The notes under the pieces: model-generated
The model's database searches: none
What the model was told of the DNA's origin: nothing
Seen by the model: only the letters and a program-made list of their open reading frames with translations
Program-made: the position numbers and the translations under genes
Source of the DNA: Actinomadura spongiicola
GTDB lineage: Bacteria; Actinomycetota; Actinomycetes; Streptosporangiales; Streptosporangiaceae
DNA length: 64,000 nucleotides
Assembly (NCBI RefSeq): GCF_003432485.1
Contig: NZ_QVNQ01000002.1
Location: 806,001 to 870,000 of the forward strand
Direction of reading: 5' to 3'
In this document: positions 34,934 to 42,522 of the stretch, in pieces
Numbering within the stretch: position 1 is the first letter of the stretch
Layout: the number at the start of each line of letters is the position of its first letter

Positions 34934-36286
34934 TCACTCCTTCGGGTGGACGATCGTGGCGTCGATCAGCTCGCGTACCGGACGATTGTCGAGGTCGAGA
35001 GCGACCGCGATGAACCCGTCCAGCCGGGCGGGGGAGAGCGGCGTGTCGGCGACCAGGGCGCGCAGCCGGTCGGCGGTCTCGGCACGGTCCCAGTTGAACG
35101 TGGTCGCGTCGGGGGCGAACGCGGCGGTGCGGACGCCGTCGCGGGTCTGGACGGCGACGCGGCAGCCGCCCTGCGGGACGTCCTCGGCGGCGGTCACCGT
35201 GATCCGGCGGGTCAGGTCCATGAGGGCGGGGTCGTCGAAGGCGAACAGGTCGTCGAGGGCGATTCCGCCGTGCCGGAGCGCCGTCGCCAGGCAGTAGGGG
35301 AGGCTCATCAGGGTGCCGCCGACGTCGCGGAACGGGCCGTGCGCGTCGATGCCCGGGTAGGCGGCGTCGTCCGGTGCCAGCGTGACGGTGACCGAGGCGA
35401 CGTCGTCCTGCTTGAGGCCGTGGCGGCGGGCGAGTTCGATCAGCACCGTGACCGGGACCTGGTTGATCGCGCAGACCGGGTACGGCTTGTAGGTGACGCG
35501 GCGGATCCGCCAGTCGTCGCCGAGCCGCAACGTTCCCGGGTCGGGTGCCGTGGGGACGCCGGAGAAGGCGCGGAGGTGCCCGGCGGCGCCGTCGAGGGAG
35601 TCCGGCGCGCCGGTCACGCCGCGAGCGGCGAGCAGCGCCGCCACCATGCCGTTGCGGCTCGCCGCGCCGACCTGGTAGCGCCATTCCTGGGTCCCCGCGA
35701 GCCATGTCTGGTTCGTTCCGCCGCCGAACGCGGCGGCGAGGCCGAGCGCGGACACGGTCTGCGCGGTGTCGAGGCCGAGGAGGCGCGCTGATCCGGCCGC
35801 CGCGGCCAGTGGCCCGTAGACGCCGGTCGCGCGGAAGCCGCGGGCGGTGGACGGGCCCGCGTGCCCCTCCGCGATCACCGACGCGGCCTCGTAGCCGGCG
35901 ATCATCGCGGTGAGCAGGTCGCGGCCGTGCGCGTCGGCGCGGTCGGCGAGGGCGAGCAGCGCGGGCAGCGTCGTCGAGCCGAGATGGGTGGACACCGAGA
36001 CCTGCGTGTCGTCCTGCGTCCGCGCGTGGATCAGGGCGCCGGTCGCCAGCGCGCACGACTCGACCGTCACGGCCGTCCCGTCGATCGGGAGCCGCGCGCC
36101 GCGCGCCGGGTCGCAGGCGCCGTGCTCCTTGGCGAAGGCGAAGCCGGTGTCGGCGAGCCGGTGCCCGGCGAGGCCGACGCCGAGGTCGTGCAGCAGCGTG
36201 ACCTTCGCCTTCTCGACGACATCGGACGGGACGGCGGCAAGGGTGAGCCCGGCGGTGAACTCCGCGACGTGTTCGGCGAGCGTCAC
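34934..36286 (-). CDS. MmgE/PrpD family protein
   Basis: A 450-residue member of the MmgE/PrpD fold, which includes 2-methylcitrate dehydratase, cis-aconitate decarboxylase and iminodisuccinate epimerase. Family stretches are LLHDLGVGLAGH, IHARTQDDTQVSVSTHLGS, GYEAASVIAEGH, FRATGVYGPLAAAAGSARLLGLD and YKPYPVCAINQ. The GTG at 36286 has GGAGGGGG upstream and overlaps the lipoyl gene stop by 4 bases. Its exact reaction is unknown; as part of a CoA-thioester operon it may dehydrate or isomerise a di- or tricarboxylate. Confidence 0.88.
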   Translation of the reverse strand: MTLAEHVAEFTAGLTLAAVPSDVVEKAKVTLLHDLGVGLAGHRLADTGFAFAKEHGACDPARGARLPIDGTAVTVESCALATGALIHARTQDDTQVSVSTHLGSTTLPALLALADRADAHGRDLLTAMIAGYEAASVIAEGHAGPSTARGFRATGVYGPLAAAAGSARLLGLDTAQTVSALGLAAAFGGGTNQTWLAGTQEWRYQVGAASRNGMVAALLAARGVTGAPDSLDGAAGHLRAFSGVPTAPDPGTLRLGDDWRIRRVTYKPYPVCAINQVPVTVLIELARRHGLKQDDVASVTVTLAPDDAAYPGIDAHGPFRDVGGTLMSLPYCLATALRHGGIALDDLFAFDDPALMDLTRRITVTAAEDVPQGGCRVAVQTRDGVRTAAFAPDATTFNWDRAETADRLRALVADTPLSPARLDGFIAVALDLDNRPVRELIDATIVHPKE

Positions 36287-36537
36287 GGCGAGGCCCCCTC
36301 CCCGTCGGGGGCGATCCTGGCGATGACCTGGCCGACGACGACGTCGGCGTCCTGGGCGACGAGCAGTTCGACGACCGTCCCGGCCGCCGGGCTGACGATC
36401 TCGGCGGTCGCCTTGTCGGTCTCCATCTCGGCGATCGGCTCGTCCTCGGCGATCCGGTCGCCGACGTTCTTCAACCACTGGACGATGGTCGCCTCGTCCA
36501 TGGTCGCGCCCCACTTCGGCACCACGACGTCCGTCAC
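36283..36537 (-). CDS. free-standing lipoyl/biotinyl-domain protein
   Basis: An 84-residue single lipoyl domain that starts at GTG 36537. The lipoylation site is K42 in METDKATAEI, and flanking strands VVVPKWGATMDEATI and AAGTVVELLVAQDADV match E2 lipoyl domains. There is no subunit-binding or acyltransferase domain, so it is only the swinging-arm carrier. It overlaps the E1 beta gene (GTGA) and MmgE/PrpD gene, so it is made with the E1 subunits and presumably accepts the acyl group from them. An E2 core and E3 must come from elsewhere, or the arm delivers to a different enzyme. Confidence 0.88.
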   Translation of the reverse strand: MTDVVVPKWGATMDEATIVQWLKNVGDRIAEDEPIAEMETDKATAEIVSPAAGTVVELLVAQDADVVVGQVIARIAPDGEGASP

Positions 36538-37523
36538 ACCCTCGTCCTCTCCATCGTGTCCGACGCGGCCAGGACCACGTCGTCGGCCCGCGGGTAGTAG
36601 GCGTGTTCCAGGTCCGGCGCGAACGGCACCGGGGCGAACGGCGGGCACACCTGCCTGGCCGGGGCGCGCAGGGACGCGAAGCCGTCGGTGGCGGCGAGCC
36701 GGACGACCTCCGAGCCGACGCTGCACGGGCCCTGCGCGTCCTGGACGACGACGAGCCGTCCCGTCCTGCCCAGCGACCGCAGGATCAGCGCCTCGTCGAG
36801 CGGGCTCAGCGTCCGCAGGTCGAGCACCTCGGCGTCGACGCCGCGTGCGGCGAGCGCGTCGGCGGCCTCCAGCGCGCACGGCACGGTGTCACCCCAGCAC
36901 ACGAGCGTCACGTCGTCGCCGGGACGGCGGATCAGCCCGGCGCCGATCGGCACCACGTGGTCGGGGTCGTCCGGGACCTCGCCGCGCCGCGTCCACAGGC
37001 TCAGGCTCTCGATGACGATCACCGGGTCGTCGTCTCTGATCGCGGCCTTGAGCAGGCCCTTCGCGTCGGCGGGGGTGCCGCCCCAGACGACCTTCAGCCC
37101 GGGGACGGACGCGAGCCAACCCTCCAGGCCTTGTGAATGCTGCGGGCCCGATCCCCGGTGGCCGCCGCACAGGGTCCGGATCGTCAGCGGCACCGCGAAC
37201 GCTCCGTCCGACATGTACGACATCTTGGCGGCCTGGTTGACGAGCTGGTCCATGGCCAGCGTGATGAAGTCGAAGTACATGATCTCCGCGACCGGGCGGA
37301 GCCCCGCCATCGCCGCCCCGACCGCCATGCCGGTGAACGTCGCCTCGCTGATCGGGGTATCGCGGACCCGCCATTCGCCGAACCGGTCCCGCAGCCCGCG
37401 CGTCGCCGCGAACGGCCCGCCCGGCGCCCCGACGTCCTCGCCGAACAGGTGGACGGACTCGTCCCGCTCCAGCTCCTCGTGCAGCGCGGAGTTGACCGCC
37501 TGCCAGTACTTCACCGAACTCAT
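36534..37523 (-). CDS. 2-oxoacid dehydrogenase E1 component, beta subunit
   Basis: A 329-residue transketolase-like E1 beta subunit. Family features are the acidic FGEDVGAPGGPF, RVRDTPISEATFTGMAVGAAM, MYFDFITLAMDQLVNQAAK and GSGPQHSQGLEGWLASVPGLKVV, with the C-terminal VEVLDLRTLSPLD-type strand. Together with the alpha subunit it forms the thiamine-diphosphate enzyme that decarboxylates a 2-oxo acid and acylates a lipoyl arm. The ATG at 37523 overlaps the alpha-subunit stop by 4 bases. Similarity is to the acetoin/branched-chain/pyruvate class; the exact oxoacid is unknown. Confidence 0.93.
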   Translation of the reverse strand: MSSVKYWQAVNSALHEELERDESVHLFGEDVGAPGGPFAATRGLRDRFGEWRVRDTPISEATFTGMAVGAAMAGLRPVAEIMYFDFITLAMDQLVNQAAKMSYMSDGAFAVPLTIRTLCGGHRGSGPQHSQGLEGWLASVPGLKVVWGGTPADAKGLLKAAIRDDDPVIVIESLSLWTRRGEVPDDPDHVVPIGAGLIRRPGDDVTLVCWGDTVPCALEAADALAARGVDAEVLDLRTLSPLDEALILRSLGRTGRLVVVQDAQGPCSVGSEVVRLAATDGFASLRAPARQVCPPFAPVPFAPDLEHAYYPRADDVVLAASDTMERTRV

Positions 37524-38491
37524 GCGAGGACCTCCCGTCCCACCGGACGGCGGTAGACGTGCGCGGAGATCGAGGCGGGCGACGCGACGGGGTCGGCCTC
37601 GGCGGCGGAGACGGCGTCGGCCATCTCCCCCCGGGCCTGCTCGTCGATGGCGGCGAACTCGGCGGAGTCTCCGGACATCGATGCCGCCAGGCGTTTCAGC
37701 GGGTCCGCCGCCTTCCACTCGGCGACCTCCGCGGGGTCGCGGTATCGCTGCGGGTCGCCCTCGAAGTGGCCGTGCCAGCGGTAGGTCACGCACTCCAGGA
37801 GCGTCGGGCCGCCGCCGTCCCGAGCCCGCGTGACCGCCTCCTCGGCGGCGCTACGGACGGCCGTCGCGTCGTTCCCGTCCACCCGGACGCCCGGGACGCC
37901 GTACGGGGCGGCGTGGTCGGCGACGTGCCGCGCCGCCAGGTGCACGGAGACGGGCGTCAGCTCGACGTACTGGTTGTTCTCGCACACGAACACGAGCGGC
38001 AGCTTCCACAGGGCCGCCAGGTTCAGCGACTCGTGGAAGACGCCCTGGGCGACCGCGCCCTCACCGAAGAACGCCACCGCGACGCCGCCCCGACCCTGCC
38101 GCGCGGCGGCGAACGCGCCGCCGAGCGCGATCGGGATGCCCGCCCCGACGATCGCGTTCGCGCCGAGGATGCCCACGGCCGGGTCCGCGATGTGCATCGA
38201 GCCGGACCGTCCCCCGCAGTACCCGGTCGCGCGGCCGAGCAGCTCCGCCATCATCGCCTTCGGCTCTCCGCCCTTGGCGAGGCAGTGGCCGTGGCCCCGG
38301 TGCGTGGTGGTGATGGGGTCGTCGCGGCGCAGCACGTCGCAGACACCGGCCGCGACCGCCTCCTGGCCGATCGAGACGTGCAGCGTTCCCGGCAGCCGCC
38401 CGGACGCCATCAGCTTGGCCGCCGCGACCTCGAAGTGCCTGATCCGCGCCATCGTCCGGTAGAGGCGCCGCGCCACCGTCGTGTCGGTCAT
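37520..38491 (-). CDS. 2-oxoacid dehydrogenase E1 component, alpha subunit (TPP-binding)
   Basis: A 323-residue E1 alpha subunit. The thiamine-diphosphate motif runs from FFGEGAVAQGVFHESLNLAA to VCENNQY. Upstream are LHVSIGQEAVAAGVCDVL, TTTHRGHGHCLAKGG and GRSGSMHIADPAVGILGANA, all characteristic of the acetoin/pyruvate E1 group. The ATG at 38491 overlaps the MaoC-like gene stop by 4 bases. With the beta subunit and lipoyl protein it forms an oxidative decarboxylation module inside a beta-oxidation-like operon. Confidence 0.94.
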   Translation of the reverse strand: MTDTTVARRLYRTMARIRHFEVAAAKLMASGRLPGTLHVSIGQEAVAAGVCDVLRRDDPITTTHRGHGHCLAKGGEPKAMMAELLGRATGYCGGRSGSMHIADPAVGILGANAIVGAGIPIALGGAFAAARQGRGGVAVAFFGEGAVAQGVFHESLNLAALWKLPLVFVCENNQYVELTPVSVHLAARHVADHAAPYGVPGVRVDGNDATAVRSAAEEAVTRARDGGGPTLLECVTYRWHGHFEGDPQRYRDPAEVAEWKAADPLKRLAASMSGDSAEFAAIDEQARGEMADAVSAAEADPVASPASISAHVYRRPVGREVLA

Positions 38492-38943
38492 GCTGGGACG
38501 TCCTCTCCGTCGCCGGACGTTCTCGGAAATTCCAGGACGGCGGTACCGGGGGCGCAGAGCGTGCCGTCCGCCTTGCGTTCCTCCAGCGCGCATTCGACGA
38601 GCCCGGCGCCGGAGCCGTCCACCCGGCAGGCGGTGACGACGCCGGTGCAGGTCAGCGTGTCACCGGGCACGGCGATGCCGCGGTTGCGCCAGCCGAACCG
38701 GCGCAGCCGTGCCCGCGGGCCCGCCCAGGCGAGCACCGTCCGCAGCAGGAAGCAGCCGTGCAGATGGGACTGGACGAGCACGTCCGGGTAACCCTCGTGC
38801 ACGGCGTAGGCGACGTCGTAGTGGATGCGGTGCGCGTTCCAGGTCGCCGCGCTGAACCGGAAGAGCTGGATCGTGGTCGGACGGATCGTCACCGGGTCGA
38901 GCGCCGTGCCGACGGTGACGTCCTCGAACGTCGCGGGGGTCAT
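38488..38943 (-). CDS. MaoC-like hydratase
   Basis: A 151-residue hot-dog-fold protein resembling the C-terminal half of (R)-specific enoyl-CoA hydratases. Residues NAHRIHYDVAYAVHEGYPDVL and QSHLHGCFL carry the His-containing active-site region, and the GDTLTCTGVV strand is typical. It overlaps genes on both sides by 4 bases. It probably works as a heterodimer with the product of 38940-39407, adding water to an enoyl-CoA thioester. Confidence 0.87.
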   Translation of the reverse strand: MTPATFEDVTVGTALDPVTIRPTTIQLFRFSAATWNAHRIHYDVAYAVHEGYPDVLVQSHLHGCFLLRTVLAWAGPRARLRRFGWRNRGIAVPGDTLTCTGVVTACRVDGSGAGLVECALEERKADGTLCAPGTAVLEFPRTSGDGEDVPA

Positions 38944-39407
38944 CGGGGCGCCTCCGGGCGTGCGATGAGGTTGTCCCGGCAGGTCACCAGGGGAGTGCCC
39001 GACTCGTCCGCGAACATGCGCAGCATCGTGATGACGAGGAACGGGCCGGAGCCGCCCTGTTTGAGCGTCACGTCCTCGACGGACGTCTCCCGGACGACGC
39101 GCGTGCCGTCGCGGACCGGGGCGTGGAAGTCGAGGTCCTGACCGGCGCCCATCAGCCGGAGACCGTCCAGGGGGAGCCCGGCCGTCTCGTCGCCGGTGCC
39201 GTCCGGGCTCAGCGCGTCGCCGGTGGGACCGGCGCCCCAGCCGAGCACGCTGCTGAGGAACAGCGGCGGCGCCGTGGCGCCGGGAGGTTCACCGGCGGCG
39301 ACCGCGAACCGCTGGAAGTCCCTCGCGGACACGGGCCCGAGGTCGTCGCGGGTTACCGTGCCGATCCGCTTCCGTACGTCTTCGCACACCTCCTCCAGCG
39401 TGCTCAC
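38940..39407 (-). CDS. FAS1-like/MaoC N-terminal dehydratase subunit
   Basis: A 155-residue hot-dog-fold protein of the N-terminal MaoC dehydratase family: FQRFAVAAGEPP, MGAGQDLDFHAPVRDGTRVV and LKQGGSGPFLVITMLRMFADESG. In related two-gene systems this subunit pairs with a MaoC C-terminal subunit, here the adjacent gene. The GTG at 39407 has GAGGAGG upstream and overlaps the CoA-ligase stop by 4 bases (GTGA). The frame is open farther upstream but that overlaps the ligase reading frame. Confidence 0.85.
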   Translation of the reverse strand: MSTLEEVCEDVRKRIGTVTRDDLGPVSARDFQRFAVAAGEPPGATAPPLFLSSVLGWGAGPTGDALSPDGTGDETAGLPLDGLRLMGAGQDLDFHAPVRDGTRVVRETSVEDVTLKQGGSGPFLVITMLRMFADESGTPLVTCRDNLIARPEAPR

Positions 39408-40951
39408 AACCGCCTCCTCAGTAGTTTCTTCTCCACCTTGCCGATCGACGTCTTGGGCAGCGCGTCGACGACCTCGATCCGCGTGGGCACCTTGAACGCC
39501 GCGAGACGGGCCCGGCAGTGCTCGGCGATCTCCTCGCGGGACGGCGCCGGGCCGGACGCGCGGGGCACCACGAAAGCGCACACCTCCTCGTCCCGGACCG
39601 GGTCGGGCGCGGCGACGACCGCCGCCTCCGCGATCGACGGATGCGCCAGCAGCGCGAACTCCACCTCGCTCGCCGAGACGTTCTCGCCCGCGCGTTTGAT
39701 GACGTCCTTCTTCCGGTCGAAGAAGTACACGTAGCCGCGCTCGTCGAGGTAGCCGTTGTCGCCGGTGTGCAGCCAGCCGTCCCGGACCGCCGCCGCGGTG
39801 GCCTCCGGGTCCTTGAAGTAGCCCTTCATCAGCGTCCTGCCGGGCACCCCGGACACGAGGATCTCGCCGACCGTGCCCGCGGGGACGTCGCGTCCGTCCT
39901 CGTCCACGATCCGGATCCGCCGGTCGAAGTTGGGCAGCCCGATGGACGGCCACCGGCGGTCGCCGAACACCGGGGACATCGTGACGACCGTGCCGCCCTC
40001 CGACAGCCCGTAGCCGTTGATCAGTTCGACGCCGAAGCGGCGCTCGAACGCGTCCTTCTCCCGGTCGGTGACGTTGATGGCGTAGACGGCCCGGTGGACG
40101 CGGTGGACGGCGTCGTCCGGCGACGGAGGTTGCGCGAGCATCGTCCGCAACTGCATCGCGACCAGGCTCACGGAGGTCGCGCCGTGGTGCCGCACCCGCG
40201 ACCAGAAGCCGCTCGCGTGGTACTCCTCCAGCAGGACGGCCGTGCCGCCGACGGTCAGCGCCGCCAGCACCGTGATCTCCTGCGCGTTGATGTGGAACAG
40301 CGGGAGCGCGGTCAGCAGCCGGTCGCCGTCGTGCAGCGCGGCGCCGCGCGCCACCCGCTCACCGCCCCACAGGCAGTTCGCGTGCGTGATCATGACGGCC
40401 TTGGGGCGGGCGGTGGTGCCCGAGGTGAACAGCATCTCCACGACGTCCTCGGAGTCCACGCGGGCGGGTTCGACGGGCGGGCCGGACGCCACGTCCGAGA
40501 ACGGGACGAACCCGTCCCGGGTGTCGTCGCCGCGCGCCACGATCCGGTGCGCGACCTTCGGCGCGCGGGCGAGGACCCCGGCGAACGTCGGGACGTGGTC
40601 GGGCTCGGTGAGGACGCCCACCGCCTCGGAACGCTCGACCAGATACGCCAGTTCGGCGGCCGAGGCGGCGACGTTGGACGGCACCATGACCGCGCCGAGC
40701 CACGCCAGCCCGAACCACGCGAACACGAACTCGGCGCGGTTGCGCAGATGGATCACGACCGCGTCGCCGTGGCCGACCCCGAGGGCGGCGAACCCTCCGG
40801 CGGTGCGGCGGACGGCGTCGAGCGTCTCCCGGTAGGTGTACTCGGTGACGGCGCCCGACGCGTCCTCGACGACGAGGCAGGCGCGGTCAGGATGCCGGTC
40901 GCACCGCTCGACCAGCAGGTCGGCGAGGGTGCGGTTCCCGATCAGGTCCAC
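39404..40951 (-). CDS. acyl-CoA ligase, CaiC-like (ANL superfamily)
   Basis: A 515-residue adenylate-forming ligase. The P-loop is MLFTSGTTARPKAVMITHAN, followed by the adenine motif INGYGLSEGG, the hinge GWLHTGDNGYLDERGYVYFFDRKKDVIKRAGENVS and the catalytic Lys near SIGKVEKKLL. The overall pattern (ALGVGHGDAVVIHLRNRAEF, AWFGLAWLGAVMVPSNV, TDREKDAFERRFGVELI) is close to the carnitine/crotonobetaine-CoA ligase CaiC as I recall it. It would activate the operon's carboxylic-acid substrate. The start is GTG 40951 with GAGGAG upstream, 18 bases after the acyl-CoA dehydrogenase gene. Confidence 0.92.
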   Translation of the reverse strand: MDLIGNRTLADLLVERCDRHPDRACLVVEDASGAVTEYTYRETLDAVRRTAGGFAALGVGHGDAVVIHLRNRAEFVFAWFGLAWLGAVMVPSNVAASAAELAYLVERSEAVGVLTEPDHVPTFAGVLARAPKVAHRIVARGDDTRDGFVPFSDVASGPPVEPARVDSEDVVEMLFTSGTTARPKAVMITHANCLWGGERVARGAALHDGDRLLTALPLFHINAQEITVLAALTVGGTAVLLEEYHASGFWSRVRHHGATSVSLVAMQLRTMLAQPPSPDDAVHRVHRAVYAINVTDREKDAFERRFGVELINGYGLSEGGTVVTMSPVFGDRRWPSIGLPNFDRRIRIVDEDGRDVPAGTVGEILVSGVPGRTLMKGYFKDPEATAAAVRDGWLHTGDNGYLDERGYVYFFDRKKDVIKRAGENVSASEVEFALLAHPSIAEAAVVAAPDPVRDEEVCAFVVPRASGPAPSREEIAEHCRARLAAFKVPTRIEVVDALPKTSIGKVEKKLLRRRL

Positions 40952-40969
40952 GAACGGCTCCTCGTGATC

Positions 40970-42115
40970 TCAGTCCCGCGAGGACAGGCCGAGCAGGTTC
41001 CGGGCGATCATCCAGCGGTGGATCTCCGAGGAGCCGTGCCCGATCCGCCAGACCCGCACCTGCCGGTAGAAGCTCTGGATCGGCAGCTCCTTGCTGTAGC
41101 CGAGCCCGCCGAAGATCTGGAGGCAGCGGTCGGTGACGCGCTGGGCCATCTCCGTCGCGTAGAGCTTGGCCATGAAGGCTTCGTTGCGGATCGGCCTGCC
41201 CTCGTCCGCCATCCACGCGGCCCGGTACACGAGGAAGCGCGCCGCGTCGAGTTCGACGACGGAGTCGGCCAGCATCCACTGCACCGCCTGCCGTGTCGCG
41301 ATGGGCTTGCCCCAGGTCACCCGCTGCTTGGCCCACTCGACGGCCATGTCGACGCACCGCTGCGCGATGCCGAGCTGGAAGGCGGCGATCTTGAGGCGGC
41401 CATGGGTGAGCTGTTCGGACGCCAGCGCCCAGCCGCCGCCGACCGGGCCGAGCCGCGCCGAGTCCGGGACGACGCAGTCGCTGAACGACAGCTCGTACGG
41501 CTCCCAGTCGTCGCCCATCGTGGGAATCGGCCGGGACACCTCGAAGCCGGGCGTGCCCATGTCGATGAGGAAACAGGTGATGCCACGGCTTCCGGCGCTC
41601 GGGTCGGTGCTGGCGAACAGGATGCAGAAGTCGGCGCGGTCCACCTCGGAGATGAAGATCTTCGTTCCGTCGATGACCCAGTCGTCGCCGTGGCGGACGG
41701 CCGTGGTGGTGATGCGGGCGAAGTCGGAGCCGGTGCCGGGCTCGGTGAACGCGTAGCAGCTGCGTCGCTCCCCGGCGATGACGGGGTACAGGTAGCGCTT
41801 CTTCTGCTCGTCGTCGGCCTGGTAGAGGACCGGTTCGGGGCTGCCGCCGAACTCGAACATCGCCGGATGCTTGTACAGCTCCTCGGCGACGAGGCAGGAC
41901 GCGAGGGTGCCCATGCCCTGACCGCCGTACTCCTCGGGGACGTCCAGGGCCCACAGCCCCTGGTCCCTGGCCCGTTCCTGGAGGTCGCGGCGCTCCTCGG
42001 GGGAGAGCCGTCCCTCGGCGAGGAAGCGGGGCTCCAGCGGCATCAGCTCGCGCTCGCGGAACCGGCGCACCGAGTCGACGAACATGCTGAGCTCGGCCGG
42101 GACGGTGAAGTCCAT
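40970..42115 (-). CDS. acyl-CoA dehydrogenase
   Basis: A 381-residue flavin-dependent dehydrogenase that introduces an alpha,beta double bond into an acyl-CoA. Signatures are YAFTEPGTGSDFARITTTAV, a KIFISEVDRADF segment, QLTHGRLKIAAFQLGIAQRC and a C-terminal IFGGLGYSKELPIQ with RIGHGSSEIHRW, which has the usual C-terminal acid region. It is the first gene of the nine-gene operon. The ATG at 42115 has GGAGG upstream, and a palindromic operator overlaps the predicted transcript start about 20 bases farther up. Confidence 0.94.
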   Translation of the reverse strand: MDFTVPAELSMFVDSVRRFRERELMPLEPRFLAEGRLSPEERRDLQERARDQGLWALDVPEEYGGQGMGTLASCLVAEELYKHPAMFEFGGSPEPVLYQADDEQKKRYLYPVIAGERRSCYAFTEPGTGSDFARITTTAVRHGDDWVIDGTKIFISEVDRADFCILFASTDPSAGSRGITCFLIDMGTPGFEVSRPIPTMGDDWEPYELSFSDCVVPDSARLGPVGGGWALASEQLTHGRLKIAAFQLGIAQRCVDMAVEWAKQRVTWGKPIATRQAVQWMLADSVVELDAARFLVYRAAWMADEGRPIRNEAFMAKLYATEMAQRVTDRCLQIFGGLGYSKELPIQSFYRQVRVWRIGHGSSEIHRWMIARNLLGLSSRD

Positions 42116-42133
42116 ACTGCCGTGACCTCCATT

Positions 42134-42151
42134 CGACCGACTAGTCGGTCG
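42134..42151. promoter_or_regulatory. palindromic TetR-type operator, site 1
   Basis: An 18-base perfect palindrome, CGACCGACTAGTCGGTCG. It sits immediately downstream of the -10 element of the minus-strand promoter at 42157-42185, so a bound repressor would cover the transcript start of the nine-gene operon. The core CCGACnnGTCGGTCG recurs at sites 2 and 3. Confidence 0.8.
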
Positions 42152-42156
42152 GTTCG

Positions 42157-42185
42157 ACTTTCGCACGGGGCCCGGCCGTTGTCAA
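42157..42185 (-). promoter_or_regulatory. promoter of the nine-gene catabolic operon
   Basis: On the minus strand, a perfect TTGACA (42185-42180) is followed after 17 bases by GAAAGT (42162-42157). The operator palindrome begins 6 bases downstream. Confidence 0.6.
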
Positions 42186-42294
42186 CGGTCGGTCCGGCGT
42201 CCCGGAAAAAGGAGCGCGATCCGCTCTCCGCATTTCAAGATCGACATTAGGGCGGTCCGCGATGAATGGCTCATCCACTGCCGGGAAGCGGGGG

Positions 42295-42324
42295 TTGACG
42301 GCCTTGCCGAGCGGGAGTTAACGT
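42295..42324 (+). promoter_or_regulatory. promoter of the amidase gene
   Basis: TTGACG at 42295 and TAACGT at 42319 are separated by 18 bases. Operator site 2 begins 8 bases after the -10 element, as at the opposite promoter. Confidence 0.5.
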
Positions 42325-42331
42325 GAATCGT

Positions 42332-42343
42332 CCGACCGGTCGG
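42332..42343. promoter_or_regulatory. palindromic TetR-type operator, site 2
   Basis: CCGACCGGTCGG is a perfect 12-base palindrome, followed by TCG as in the other sites. It overlaps the expected transcript start of the amidase gene. Confidence 0.75.
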
Positions 42344-42522
42344 TCGAGAGCAGCTGACCGCTCTGAGCTGCATAGATGTCTGCCTGTGTCGCCTGGTCGA
42401 CCCGGATCTTCGGGTCCCGTCACTCCATTGATCTTCGTCCCGTTTCGTGGGCTGCGAACGGCGTACCGCGCCGCCGTCCACGGCGGAATACATATCCTCG
42501 CCCGAATTTCTCAGGAGGACGG

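Larger units (their letters stand above)
42116..42522. other. 407-base divergent control region with two operator copies
   Basis: This lies between the minus-strand acyl-CoA dehydrogenase operon and the plus-strand amidase gene. It holds a promoter and operator for each direction, listed separately. The rest, about 42352-42510, shows only an AGGAGG ribosome binding site for the amidase. Confidence 0.7.
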
